A stretch of 64,000 nt of DNA, from assembly GCF_036373705.1 (NCBI RefSeq), contig NC_089855.1, positions 3,496,501 through 3,560,500 of the forward strand, written 5' to 3'. The notes beneath the pieces are model-generated. The model saw only the letters and a list, made by a program, of their open reading frames with translations, searched no databases and was not told the DNA's origin. Of the stretch, positions 47,362 to 59,579 are shown one piece after another (within the stretch, counting starts at the first letter, position 1; the number at the start of each line of letters is the position of its first letter). The translations under genes and the position numbers were made by a program. This stretch comes from Amia ocellicauda (Eukaryota; Chordata; Actinopteri; Amiiformes; Amiidae).

Positions 47362-47570
47362 CAGTTAGGTCCATAAATATTTGGACAAGGACACACTTTT
47401 GATCATTTTGGCTCCGTACGCCACCACAATAGATTTGAAAGGAAACAATATATGCTTTAAGTGTAGACTTTCATCTTTAATTTGAAGTTAGTTACATCCA
47501 AATTGGGTGAACAGTGTAAGAATTACACCCATTGCACCAGCAATGTTAGTTGAGATGACGTAATTTTAGA
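47362..47570 (+). mobile_element. Tc1-like element end, another family, fragment
   Basis: After a TA at 47360-47361 it begins cagttaggtccataaatatt, a terminal sequence I know from a widespread fish Tc1 family. Only the left 200 bases are present, with no transposase and no right end. Confidence 0.7.
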
Positions 47571-47662
47571 TTTTGCTTTAAATGCAATGTTAAAATGTGG
47601 AGGGTGGATCCAGACAATCGATTTTGACCAAGAAAAAAATATATATTTATACTTATAATATA

Positions 47663-48883
47663 CACTCACCTAAAGGATTATTAGGAACACCATACTAATA
47701 CTGTGTTTGACCCCCTTTCGCCTTCAGAACTGCCTTAATTCTACGTGGCATTGATTCAACAAGGTGCTGAAAGCATTCTTTAGAAATGTTGGCCCATATT
47801 GATAGGATAGCATCTTGCAGTTGATGGAGATTTGTGGGATGCACATCCAGGGCACGAAGCTCCCGTTCCACCACATCCCAAAGATGCTCTATTGGGTTGA
47901 GATCTGGTGACTGTGGGGGCCAGTTTAGTACAGTGAACTCATTGTCATGTTCAAGAAACCAATTTGAAATGATTTGACCTTTGTGACATGGTGCATTATC
48001 CTGCTGGAAGTAGCCATCAGAGGATGGGTACATGGTGGTCATAAAGGGATGGACATGGTCAGAAACAATGCTCAGGTAGGCCGTGACATTTAAACGATGC
48101 CCAATTGGCACTAAGGGGCCTAAAGTGTGCCAAGAAAACATCCCCCACACCATTACACCACCACCACCAGCCTGCACAGTGGTAACAAGGCATGATGGAT
48201 CCATGTTCTCATTCTGTTTACGCCAAATTCTGACTCTACCATCTGAATGTCTCAACAGAAATCGAGACTCATCAGACCAGGCAACATTTTTCCAGTCTTC
48301 AACTGTCTAATTTTGGTGAGCTTGTGCAAATTGTAGCCTCTTTTTCCTATTTGTAGTGGAGATGAGTGGTACCCGGTGGGGTCTTCTGCTGTTGTAGCCC
48401 ATCCGCCTCAAGGTTGTACGTGTTGTGGCTTCACAAATGCTTTGCTGCATACCTCGGTTGTAACGAGTGGTTATTTCAGTCAAAGTGATTCAAGCTGATA
48501 GAAGAGCAAGTCGGCCCATTCTCCTCTGACCTCTAGCATCAACAAGGCATTTTTGCCCACAGGACTGCCGCATACTGGATGTTTTTCCCTTTTCACACCA
48601 TTCTTTGTAAACCCTAGAAATGGTTGTGCGTGAAAATCCCAGTAACTGAGCAGATTGTGAAATACTCAGACCGGCCCGTCTGGCACCAACAACCATGCCA
48701 CGCTCAAAATTGCTTTAATCACCTTTCTTTCCCATTCAGACATTCAGTTTGGAGTTCAGGAGATTGTCTTGACCAGGACCACACCCCTAAATGCATTGAA
48801 GCAACTGTCATGTGATTGGTTGGTTAGATAATTGCATTAATGAGAAATTGAACAGGTGTTCCTAATAATCCTTTAGGTGAGTG
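47663..48883 (-). mobile_element. Tc1-like element, family D, copy 4
   Basis: TIRs and TA flanks are complete (47661-47662 and 48884-48885). It inserted in the OR4 upstream region. Confidence 0.95.
47695..48735 (-). pseudogene. Tc1-like DD34E transposase, family D copy 4, with micro-inversion
   Basis: ATG at 48735 leads to TAA at codon 7 (48715-48717), as in copy 3. Between 48486 and 48509 the sequence is the exact reverse complement of the 24 bases found there in the other copies. This replaces the codons for LIQADRRA. A further TAG replaces the Trp of QNWTVEDW at about 48307. The C-terminal 186 residues with the catalytic motifs are open. Confidence 0.9.
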
Positions 48884-48885
48884 TA

Positions 48886-49810
48886 TAGTTAAATATACTA
48901 TTTACAAAAAGTATGAAATCTGACAAACAAATTACAGTAAAGGGAGACACTTACTCTTAAACTGTAAACCTAAACAGTAGAGTCCCTATTAGAAGGGATC
49001 ATGAAAACAGTAAACCATTTACTGTAAAAAAAATTATAGAAAGCAGGGAGAAGATTTCTATACAAGCGCTTACTGCAGAATGAAGCTCTGGTATTGCCAG
49101 AAATAAAACTGCACTAGTAGCCCAGAATCAATACATTTGTAGCCCAAAACCAGCCCAATATATATTTTTATGACAAATACAAAGACAATTTCAATATGTG
49201 GTGCTTTCACCCTCCACTATGTTTAAATAAATGAATAAACCCACTCTCCCATTCTTTCAAGTAAAGTCTTTTAGTAATTAAACTATTTACCCATAATTGT
49301 ATTAAGAATAAATTAATAAATACATAAAATCATCAGCCCCAATCAAGCAGCTTGCTTGTTACAAAGTGATTCAGTGATGCACTGCACTGTTCTATGCAGA
49401 AGAAGACCAATTGAGCCATTAATTCCAAAAAATCCTTCTGAAAGATCATTGGTGACCTTTTAGTCAGATGCTGCACAGAATCTGAAATTCTGAGATATTT
49501 AGCAACAGTAGTGAAAACCAACATGTACCTGCTTAGTGCAATGTTGCGGAAAAACATAAATAATGAATGTGATCAACTAGATTTTTGACACATTATATAG
49601 ACATATTTAGATAATATAGTACTGGTGAAAATCTGCATAGGATATAATTGGAGTTTCATTGGATATCATTATTTATCCTTCTGAGTAATTCTGTTGTAGA
49701 ATCTGGATTTAAAAAATATTATTTTAAGAGGAAAAGATCAAACCTTCAGATGTCAGTTCGTGTCTGTGGTCTGTATCTCTCAGCAAGGATTGACGATCAG
49801 TGCCTGGTAC
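48886..49810. repeat. OR upstream region, unit 4, second part
   Basis: No gene. The part up to about 49540 is AT-rich and unmatched. From about 49550 it parallels 39590-39850 (aatgaatgtgatcaactaga, ggtgaaaatctgcataggat). Confidence 0.6.
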
Positions 49811-49892
49811 ATGGGCTGTGTGTCTGTTCACTTCACTCTTCAGCTCCAGTCACAGCTCTTCTGGACCAGACTCTTCACCTGTCGTTTTTTAT
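49811..49892 (-). promoter_or_regulatory. candidate OR leader promoter/exon, unit 4
   Basis: This is the third copy of the conserved block. The TATA-like cataaaaaa is at 49886-49892. The donor position reads cagcccat|gtacca here, weaker than in units 2 and 3. Subtracting the complete Tc1, it is about 1.85 kb from the OR4 start. Confidence 0.25.
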
Positions 49893-49999
49893 GGGCGTCC
49901 TCTCGCGCTGACCCCAGAGACTGTCATCTGCAGTGCTGCAGTCTTTATTAACCCTCAGAGAGACACAGAGAAAGGGAGCACCAAAGGGAACAGACTCAC

Positions 50000-51479
50000 A
50001 TAATGTACTGTGAGAATAAACCACTTTAATAAGTTCCTGAAGCATCTTGGTGGGAATTCAGACTCCAGAGCACCAAAGGGATCAGACTCACAGGGCTTAC
50101 AGCAAGAAGAAAACACTTTTATCAGTTGCTGAAGCATCTTGGTGAACTTTCAAACTTAGCAGGATTAATTTAACAACCACAAAAAAAACTATTAATCAAA
50201 ACAAAACACAATATAAAAATCACAAGCTGAAATATACAAACTGAAATACATTTTCTGGAGAATGCATTAAGTAATACTAAGATAATTTGATTGTAGAATG
50301 GTGTCTGCATTTCTATGTTGAATGTTTGTGTCACTCTTTAAAACTGTTTATACAGCAAAGAAAACAGAGCAGATGGGCACAGCACCTCTGCACCCCCTGG
50401 TTTGATCATAGCATCCTGCATGACATTGATGATCAGATTTTGACAATCTCTTCTATTACAATGAGTGTTTGTGTCCCACCATTAATTGGCAATTGCATAA
50501 GTGAATTTCTGAGTGAATCCTCAGATGAGAATGAATCCATTCCTGTTACACACAGGAGAGTCACAGAGCACTCCTTGACACACTAGTCAGAGTGGGTTTC
50601 TGACTCTGTGCTCGGACCCGAGACCGGTTGTAGCACAGGCATCCTGCTGATGTATGGGAGGATGACACTAGGAGGAGGATGATGAAGGGAGAGGAGGGTA
50701 TGAATGGAGGGTCTGATCCACATGGCTCACTTCTAACAGCAGTGCAGGTTCAAGTCCCAGCAGAGCTCTGTGGTAGCCAATGGAAATTATCACTTTCTCA
50801 ATCAGATCAATTTGAACCATTTCCTCCAAGCTCTGTATGTCGCTGAGCCCCGTGAACTGCAGCTCAAAAAAAAAAAAGGGCACCCCCACCCCATTTTGAC
50901 GGGAGGGTGCTGTCAGAATGTCAAGTGGGGGGGATTGGGGATTATTATCAACAGAGATAAAGAAGGGAGGAGTTCCCATACGAATATTTAACATCATATT
51001 TTACCATTTTAGTTGTTTTTTCATAATATGATTAGACCTGAGGCCAAGTTTTCCAGCACAGCCCTCCCTCCTGTCCATCTTTAGACACTATCTACAGTAG
51101 ACATGAAGATGGTGTGCCATTACCTACGTGCGCTGAGATCAGTGTGGGAGGGGAGGATGTGCACGAAAGGAATGTCTCAACCACTGAGATTGTCAAAAGA
51201 CCAGTCAATGTGATTAGTCATGGCATTGGGTAGGGGACCTGTGGGATGAAATGTGAGGGTTAGTCATTGTTGTTGGCTCCTGTGAAGACATACAAAGGTA
51301 GTTATAATTCAATTCTTCTATTATAATATTCTTCATTTGTATTGGATAATGTACACATCTTTCCCTTTCTATTGGGTGACACCCTTTAATTTACACAAAG
51401 TCACAAAGTTGCTCTCTCTCTCTGCCTCATCGCTATCTCAACTTCTGGTGTGATTCCGTTCTGTCTAGCAGGCAAACAG
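50000..51479. other. intergenic, no gene seen
   Basis: The first 390 bases continue the OR upstream unit (compare 40610-40860). Then comes unique-looking sequence with a short A12 run at about 50867 and a GC-rich tract (cacccccaccccattttgac). A tRNA-like B box near 50742 was considered and rejected. Confidence 0.5.
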
Positions 51480-51883
51480 CTGGGAGGCTGAGGTTGCAGC
51501 CACTGACACTGCCCCCCCTTCTCCTCAGGGGGGATCCTTTATCTGCATGGCACTGGCTGTTGTTTTCCTAGTTTTAGACCAGCCTTGGCATTCCTCATTT
51601 TGTTTTTACTGCCTTAACTGAAGTTAATCTTGTCTGTAGTTTGCCTTAATTTAAGTCAATTCAGTTCAGCTGCTGAGTTGGTGAAAGTTAATAGGTTGTA
51701 GAAAGGTGATTTAGTCAAGGACTAGCAAGTGTGGCCAGTTAGGTATGAATCGGTGGCAGGTAGACAAAAGCTGCTTAAAGCAGCTGTTGAGAACGAGCTG
51801 CGCTGTTTCTCGGTGACAAAAAGTTAAGTAGTTGTCTAGGGAACAGGAACCAATAGACTGAAAAAACTGTTACATTTAGAAGC

Positions 51884-52800
51884 ATGTGTCAGGTTTGCCG
51901 AACGATTGCCTTCCTGGATGAACTCATCCAAGAAGATTTCATTTGTGAACGATGTGGGCATGTTGAAATCCTAGAGATCAAGGTTCATGATCTTGAGGCT
52001 CAGCTTGTTGATCTGCGCTTTATTAGTGATATGGAAGAATTGGTCAATCAGCCAATGAGAGATATGGTGTGCAGCAAAAACTTAGGAGAGTTGAGACCTT
52101 AGAGCAGGACAGCGTAGAGAACAGCTGTGTTACAGTAGGTCGTAACCGCAGAAAAGGGTGCGCACAACCCAAGACACCCCAAGAGCTAGAATTGCCCAAC
52201 AGGTTCCAACTGCTGGAAACTGAGCTGGACAGTGACAGCTCAGAGGGTGATGGGCAGGCAGTTGAGCACCAGAGCACCATGGTGCCCACTCCTCCCCAGA
52301 CGAGGGAGGTAGTTATACTAGGAGGCTCAATTCTTAGAGGCGTAGATCACACAGTGTATTCTAGTGATAAGGAGACCCGCATGGTATCTTGCCTGCTTGG
52401 TGCTCATGTTGCAGATCTACGTAAACTAGTAGACAGGCTACTGGCCAAAGCCAGGAGGAATCCACTGGTCATGGTCCACATTGGAACCAATGACATAGGA
52501 AAAGATAGGGGAGAGGTTCTGCAAGACAAATTTAAAGAACGAAAAGAAACTAAAGAGCAGAACCTCCACGGTAGTTTTTTTTTAAAATAGTTCCAGTACC
52601 TCGTGCATGGCCAGGGAGACAGGCAGAGATTAGAAAGTTGAACAGATGGTTGAAATCTTGTTGTAGGGAAGAGGGTTTTAGATTTATGGAGCATTGGTCT
52701 TCTGGGATAGATGGGACCTGTATAAACTGGACGGTCTACAGTTAAACAGAAGGGGGCTAATGCATTGGGAGAGCGCATGTGCAGAGTAATTGAGAATATT
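51884..52800 (+). pseudogene. CR1-like ORF1, zinc and esterase-like domains
   Basis: ATG at 51884 begins MCQVCRTIAFLDELIQEDFI followed by CERC, a C-X2-C pair twice, then a coiled coil. Frame is lost near 52070 and continues at 52069-52590 with an SGNH-type domain: VVILGGSILRGVDHTVYSSD, GAHVADLRKLVDRLL and VMVHIGTNDIG. A last part, after more frame changes, reads WDLYKLDGLQLNRRGA. CR1 elements are known to carry such an esterase in ORF1. Here the usual GDS is GGS and the usual DGLH is DGLQ, so both the nucleophile context and the His look altered. Confidence 0.8.
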
Positions 52801-52893
52801 TTAAACTAGGGACCAGGGGGCCAGGGAGTTCTGACAATGGGAGATGTTCCACTAAGGAAAGAGAACCTAGTGAAACTGCTAGTAGGAAAGTCC

Positions 52894-55430
52894 TGAAATG
52901 TTGGAACCTCAATGCCTGGAGTGTAATGAACAAGATGTTAGATCTAGAAGCCACAGTGCTGGTGTATGACTATGATGTTGTAGGAGTGACAGAAACATGG
53001 CTTACAGAAAATGATGGGGATGAATACAAGTTGAAAGGATACACACAGTTTAGGAAAGACAAAATCGAAGGTGGTGGGTTAGCATCATATGTCCAAAATG
53101 ACAGTGAGGCAGAAGAACTCAAATTAGATTCTAGTAATGAAACAGAATCTTTGTGGGTTTAACATTTAAAAAAAAAATCTGGAGGATTAGTGGTAGGAGT
53201 GTGTTACAGACCACCTAACATTGCATTGTACAATGCAATCAGGACTGCATGTAAAAAGTATGTGGCTGTTATAATTTAAATTTCCCAAACATAGACTGGG
53301 ATTACAGAAGCAGAAATAGAAATGGTTGAGATGGTAAATGACTGCTTTCTAACTCAATTTGTCAGGGAACCAACCAGGGAGAGTGCATGCATTGATTTGA
53401 TCTTTTCAAATGACCAAGATAGAGTCAAAGAGAAACTAGTTAGAGAACCAATGGCAAACTGTGATCACAATATGGTTTGCTGTGAGGCATTCTTTCTAAA
53501 AACAAGGACCATGTCTAAAACAATGGTGTACAATTTTAGAAATGCAAACCTTGAAGGTTGAGGCAGCACTTAGAAGAGGTAGACTGGAGCACACTGGATA
53601 CAAAGTCAGTTGAAAATGGATGGTTATATTTTAAGAATATACTACTTGAGGCTCAGGAGGAATTTTGACAAAAACCTTGCAAATTGAGGACCAAAAAACA
53701 TTTGCCTAAATGGTTTAATAGAGGTATGCAAAAAATATAAAGTGAAAGAAAATGTTGTATAGCGCATACAAAAGGGATGGAGATTAAACAAAATACAAAT
53801 AATATATTGAACTGCAAAGAGATCTTAAGGGATCAGGAAAGCAAAGAGGGAAATAGAAAGAAACGTAGCTCTTGGAGCTAAAACTAATTCAGAGAGCTTT
53901 TTTCAATACTACAAAAGCAAGAGGTCAATAAAGGCAGAAGTGAAACCAATAAATGGCAAAAATTGAAGTATCTTGGAAAAAGATGTGTCAAATTTTCTAA
54001 ATGAGTATTTCACAGAGGTTTTTACAAAAGAAAAAACAGATGACATGCCACAGGTTAACAGCCAGTCCAGTCAAAGCCTAAGAGAGATCAGGATAAATGA
54101 GGAGGAGGTACTAAAGGGACTAGCAGAATTAAAAACAAACAAATCACCTGGGCCAGATGGTATATTTCCAACAGTACTTAAAGAAATGGGGGAAATTATT
54201 TATAGGCCGCTAACTCAAATATTCCAAAAGACACTTAGAATTGACTGGAAGACAGCAAATATCGTACCAATCCACAAGAAAGGGGACAAAACTGAGCTAG
54301 GAAATTACAGACCAATCAGTCTCACCTGCATCACCTGTAAAATGTTGGAAAAAATGATTAGACAGAAAATAGAGGATCATCTTAATGAAAACCATATTCT
54401 TGGAGATAGTCCACATGGGTTAAGATGAGGCATTTAGATTACTAATCCAATTTTTTGAACATGCAACTGCAGCTGTAGATCATGTGAAAGCATATGATAT
54501 GATATACTAAGATTTTCAAAACGTTTTTGATAAGGTTCCACACCAAAGACTGATCCTCACATTGGAAGCTGTAGGCATTCAGGGTAATGTAAGTAGATGG
54601 ATTATGAACTGGTTGATGTATAGGAAACAGAGGGTGTCAATTAGAGGAGTTGCTTCTAACTGGAGTGAGGTTGTTAGTGGAGTTCCACAGGGATCAGTAC
54701 TAGGGCCTTTGCTTTTTCTAATCTGTATTAATGATCTGGACTATAGAATATTTAGCAAACTTTTCAAATTTGCAGATGATACTGAACTAGGTGGCTCAGC
54801 AGATACAATCTCAGCAGCACAGGCTATTCAAAGGGACTTAGATAATATTCAGGTGTGGGCTACACCTGGCAGATGAAATTCAATGTGGACAAGTGCAAGG
54901 TAATACACGCAGGTAACAAAAATGTCCACTATAATTACACTATGGGAGGAATAGAACTACATGAAGTAACACATGAGAAAGACATAGGAGTCTACGTGGA
55001 CTCCTCACCTTCTCCATCCAAACAATGTGGGGAAGCAATAAAAAAGGCAAACAGAATGCTAGGGTATATTGTCAAAAGTGTAGAGTTTAATACAAGGGAA
55101 GTAATGTTAAGACGGTACAATGTGCTAGTTAGACCTTATCTGGAATACTGTGTACAGTTCTGGGCTCCACACTTCAAGAAAGATATCAATGCTCTAGGGG
55201 CAGTTCAGAGGAGAGCAACCAGACTTATTCCAGGTGAATGTCCTACTGAGAGACTGAGGGACCTGAACCTTTTCACCCTGGAACAGAGGAGACTACGTGG
55301 GGATTTGATTCAAGTCCTCAAAATCATGAAAGGCATCGACCACATCAAACCAGAGGAGCTTTTCCAGATCAGCATTGACACACGCACCCGGGGACACAAA
55401 TGGAAATTGGGCTTCAAGGCATTCAGATGT
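52894..55430 (+). pseudogene. CR1-like ORF2 (endonuclease-reverse transcriptase)
   Basis: The endonuclease is in pieces: LEATVLVYDYDVVGVTETWL (52938-52997) with the catalytic ETW, and ACIDLIFSNDQD with CDHNMV (53380-53475). A gap then stretches to 53973-54428, where the RT starts with LAELKTNKSPGPDGI, KKGDKTELGNYRPISL and ILGDSPHGLR stop. The palm follows in a shifted frame: GVPQGSVLGPLLFLICINDL and FADDTELGG (about 54769-54795). The thumb lies at 54855-55430 ([40 protein letters not shown]). Several stops and frameshifts are present. Confidence 0.85.
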
Positions 55431-55510
55431 CACAGCCACCATCTAGCACTTACACTCTATCCCCAGTAGATGTCACCATCACCCTTCCTTACCAGTCACT
55501 TCTCCCAGCT

Positions 55511-55513
55511 CCC

Positions 55514-55570
<57 letters not shown>
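55511..55570. repeat. (CAAT)n microsatellite
   Basis: Fifteen tandem CAAT units lie just beyond the truncated CR1 3' side. Confidence 0.97.
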
Positions 55571-58004
55571 CATTCCTGAACACCATGTGCACTTGTTTAA
55601 TCATCCTCTCTCATTTCTCAATCAATATTATAATATTATCCTCAGAAAACCTGTGATGGAAACGACAGCCCATTTCATTCCCACAAAACAAATTCCTTCT
55701 TTCCCTCTCTAGTTTTCCAAGCCTTTTCAACTCTAATCAACTTTCTCAAACCTTCATACCTTCCGTATTCCTTGCTATACATTCATCTACATTATTTATC
55801 AATATATATCATACATCTATCATACCGTTATATTATATAATTTTTCTAGTATATCCAAGTTCAGGATAGTATGTTTCATGAAATGTGTACAGTCAATCAC
55901 TTCCCTTAAAAAGATTTTGTGTGAGCACTTAAACAGCTGTTCGCCTGCGCGGCTCATAGGTCTTCATTGTTTCAGCTTCCTCCTATTGAAGTCTCATCTA
56001 CACCAGTACAGTTTTGGAAAAACAGTTCCCAAAGCCAGATTGAACTGATAAATAGCTTATCTCTTACCTACTTATTGTACTTAGGGATCTTGTGTTATTA
56101 CTAGAGACATAAAACTCTTCATCATGAAAATGAAAAAAAAGGAAAAATGTATGTGAAGTGGGGGGCGGGGATCCCCAGGGGACAACCCCAATTACAGAAC
56201 CCTTCACAGACCCTTATATGTTCCTATGGACTATGCCACTCCCCTTTTTATTATGGTGAGGGAAGGACAACCTCACGTTGCCCATAGCCTCCCCATGCAG
56301 GTGCTTTCCCAAAAGGCATCTCTGAGGATCATCATGGGCAACCAATGCATATTCAACAATCCCGGGACCTTTCACTTGACAATGCAAATCTCTTTAAGAC
56401 TCACTGTACTCTTTATAGTGGGACGGTGCCCCTGGTGACTATTGATACCTGTACACAGGGGCATCATGAAGCTAAATGTTTTGGGGAGGCACAGTCAGGA
56501 AACAAATTATGATTGTTACAAATGGTTGGTATTTAAAGCATTTAACTACATCTAAAGGGTATTCCAAATTTTTAAAATATAAGTGTACTTTAATGTACTG
56601 CTTTTCATACATATTCAGTAGTATTGCTGCACTGTTTTTGTTGTATTTCTGATACCAGTTATTGTTAAAACATCTTCACTTGGTTCCAAACATATTGTAA
56701 GGGTAGGAATCTAACACTGGTGGAGTGAGACCCTTTCTTATATATTTATATCTTGCAAGTTTTGCATGATTAAACTTGTCTGTTCCTGATTATAAAACAA
56801 AAATCCTTTAAAATGGTGTGCATACTATATTGTACAAACTATAAGAACAATTAGGTCAATGTAATTGCAAACTGAAGCTTTTTCAAGGTTCCACTAACAA
56901 GGACAGGCAATCTCAAGAACTGTCTTAGAGAAGTTACAAACTTCAGGCACTTCTATGCAGACCAGACAGGAGAGACAGATAACAGCCCACATGTCTGTCC
57001 TGTGATGAGCGGAAGCACAGTTTCTGCCTGACAACTGGGGAGGAAGATGCATATATGACTAAATCAGGGACAACTTAAGGTATACGTAATGTTTAATATA
57101 AGGGGGATTTTACAATATATCAAGCCCAAATCTCTGGTGAAAACTGGTTCTTATCAGACTCTGTTCTAGATATATCTTGCAGAGTACCATGAGACTAAGA
57201 CCGTGAGTCAGTGACCTTGTTTACACAGACACACAGGGATCCATCACCCTATTTGTCTGAAAGAACCATTGGTTTGTAGTCATAAAAATATAATTTCACC
57301 ACCCAGAACCGTCGCTATTATTTTATATGATTATTTTATTGATTGAATGCTGTGTAAACTTCAGCACAGTGCAAACTGCGCATAGTGTTCTCCAAAGGGG
57401 AATCCCGGTCCTTAGTATTGATTTGGCTGCTAGCAGAAGGGAGAAGACCGAAGAAGAGTAAATACATTTTTTCAAGCAATGGCATCCACAGAATATGTTT
57501 CTATATATAGAATAACCTGAGAAACTATGGAATTTTGGTGGAGTTCATCTTTAAGTATTAATATCAATGTCAATCATTGACATTTAATATATTTACAATA
57601 ATATAAATTATAATCGTGGGCTCACCATATTTATTGGAATTTAATTTTTAATCTGCTGAAGTTTAGACTCCTGACTGAATTTTCATTTCTGCCATGTTTT
57701 GGGTGAATTATGATCATTATTTGTTCCTTTTTAATGTTTTCACTTTCTTTTTTATAAATAAAATAATAAAGCTTAACGGATTTATGGTTTTCAACACTTT
57801 ATTCAAGATGAGGGGTAGTCAGTTTCCCTGCAGTTCAGAAACATGTGCTTCATTTGATTTTGACCCACTATATTTGAATAATCTTGCTTTCATTTAATGA
57901 TAATTACTGAACAGTTTTTAAACAGTGATGGTATTTAGCTTTGCTAGCATTTGATATTCAAATGATTTTTAAAATTTCACTTTTACAATTAATTCATTTC
58001 CTAA
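55571..58004. other. long intergenic stretch, no gene seen
   Basis: No coding frame with a family motif was seen in 2.4 kb. The sequence is AT-rich, with one GC-richer part at 56150-56460 (gtgaagtggggggcggggat) that might be a retroelement edge. Short hydrophobic ORFs such as 57694-57897 look accidental. Confidence 0.45.
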
Positions 58005-58400
58005 ATTGATAGGTTGTGAATGTAATCCCGGTTATCTGAGAAAGGAAGTAGTGCCCAAAGGGGGAGGGGCTATGCCAGTCACCAACACCACCTATAGGCC
58101 CCTGTGTGTGTCACTCAAACAGCCCCCTTCCTGTTTCCTGTTTGTATATAATGTGACACTTACCAGGAACTTCATCTTTGCCAGGAGACTCCCACGTGAC
58201 CTAGCAGCCTTTGGGCAGTGCTTCCTTTCTCAGATAATCCCAGGTGGCTTACCATCAATTCGGGCATGGCACACAGAAATTACCACCAGGTATACTTTGA
58301 GTGTAGATGGAGACCTTTATAGCTCTTGCAGGAACTGCAAAATGACTCCAATATGACAATTGATTGGGTCATGAGCCCTGTCCTGGCACCAAGTCTGAAA
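58005..58400 (-). mobile_element. DIRS-like terminal and recombinase fragment
   Basis: Read on the minus strand, 58260-58360 matches the start of the recombinase fragments at 1015 and 34705 (compare RYTLSVDGDLYSSCRNCKMT read in the plus direction with the antisense of 1015-1130). It then passes, at catctgagaaagg-like junctions, into a sequence with gcccaaagggggaggggcta that also resembles 10850. It is too short to show catalytic residues. Confidence 0.45.
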
Positions 58401-58699
58401 CGTCCGCCAGTGGTAGGAGTGCTGGGACCTGGTGGAGGGAGCTCTTGCCGACTGAATAGTGGCAACTACTGTGTCTGACAGATCCCAGGCCGTCAAGTGA
58501 TCTCACTTGGGACAGCAGGTCTCACTGTCTGCCTACGAGGCTACGCCAGGTATGTGGCACAGGAAAAAGCACTGGTGCTTACAGACTAAGGTATTCCAAG
58601 GGCAACAACGCCAAAGAGGATGTTCCTGTGTACAAACATATCTTCGTCATTTTCAAACATTTGTTAACTAAATAGGCATATGTCCATCTGTAATCAGTA

Positions 58700-59323
58700 T
58701 TAAACTTGTTGAAAGTAGTTGTTGCCAATAGCATCTCTGATTGCACGCCCACTAAGTCTGTCATTGCGTCGGATACCAATGTTGTGCAACACCATACAAC
58801 AGCTCAAGCTCTCCCTTAAGATGTGTGCGTCATGGACTGACCCAGGCCATTTCACTACACAGTTGGTGATGGCAAGGTCAGCATCTCCCACAAGCTGAAC
58901 ATTGATGCTGTGTCTCCCTATTCTATTGACAAACTCCCATTCCCTCTGATGAGGTGCTTGCACATGCACCTGAGTGCAGTCTATCACCCCAATTGTGTTG
59001 GGGATATTTCCTAAATGAAAAAAACTTGCGCTTCATCGCAGCATATTTCATCATCATTCGGAAATACAACAAACTGATTGACCATTCTGGCCAATGCAAA
59101 AGACACAGCTTTTACCACTTCACCGACAGTAGTTTTGTGGACTACCATACTGTCAGCCATGACTTGATAAAATGCTCCAGATGCATAGAACCACAGAGCA
59201 ATGATGACCTGTTCTTCCACAGTCAGCGCATGACTCTGCAGTGTTCTGTGCAGCAATTGTGGCCTAACAAGTTCTACTATGTAGTTAATATCAGCAACTC
59301 CAAAGCAAAAATGAACGAACAAA
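58700..59323 (-). pseudogene. Harbinger (HARBI1-like) transposase, frameshifted and internally deleted
   Basis: The first part (59011-59322) has the helix-turn-helix-like LTVEEQVIIALWFYASGAFY and VHKTTVGEVVKAVSFAL. A one-base change in the A/T run at about 59018-59024 breaks the frame just before NTIGVIDCTQVHVQAP, which has the first catalytic Asp. VVKWPGSVHDAHILRES gives the second. The text then jumps from ILRES to CCMVLHNIGIRR, so the segment that normally carries the third acidic residue and the YN..H..TR motif is deleted. Confidence 0.8.
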
Positions 59324-59579
59324 CTTCTTCTGTAGTATACTGTTGAAGAGGTTTGAGATACTCAATATAGACTCTTTGGCAGTAAGATCTTCTTTCAGCA
59401 TAGTGGAGGTGAACAATACCTGCCGTCTCAGATTCTCTGACTAACAAGTATGAAATATTGAAAATACACACCTGTGACTTCAATCAGATAGAAATGTTAG
59501 GGCTTGTGATCAGCACTGAGAACCACTAAAGCCAAGACTTATAAATTGCCAGTTTTGGCAACGTCAACAAGGCCAAAAC

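Larger units (their letters stand above)
51480..55430 (+). mobile_element. CR1-like LINE, near full length, copy G3
   Basis: It holds a leader, ORF1 and ORF2 in order. The 5' end is uncertain (somewhere about 51450-51600). The 3' end is cut at about 55425, where other copies continue for about 200 bases. A (CAAT)n tract follows at 55511-55570. It is the longest member of the family in the window. Confidence 0.85.

Noticed and set aside
50735-50765. Sequence with ggttcaagtcc like a tRNA B box
   Set aside because: No A box at the right distance and the arms do not fold into a cloverleaf, so neither a tRNA gene nor a convincing SINE head.
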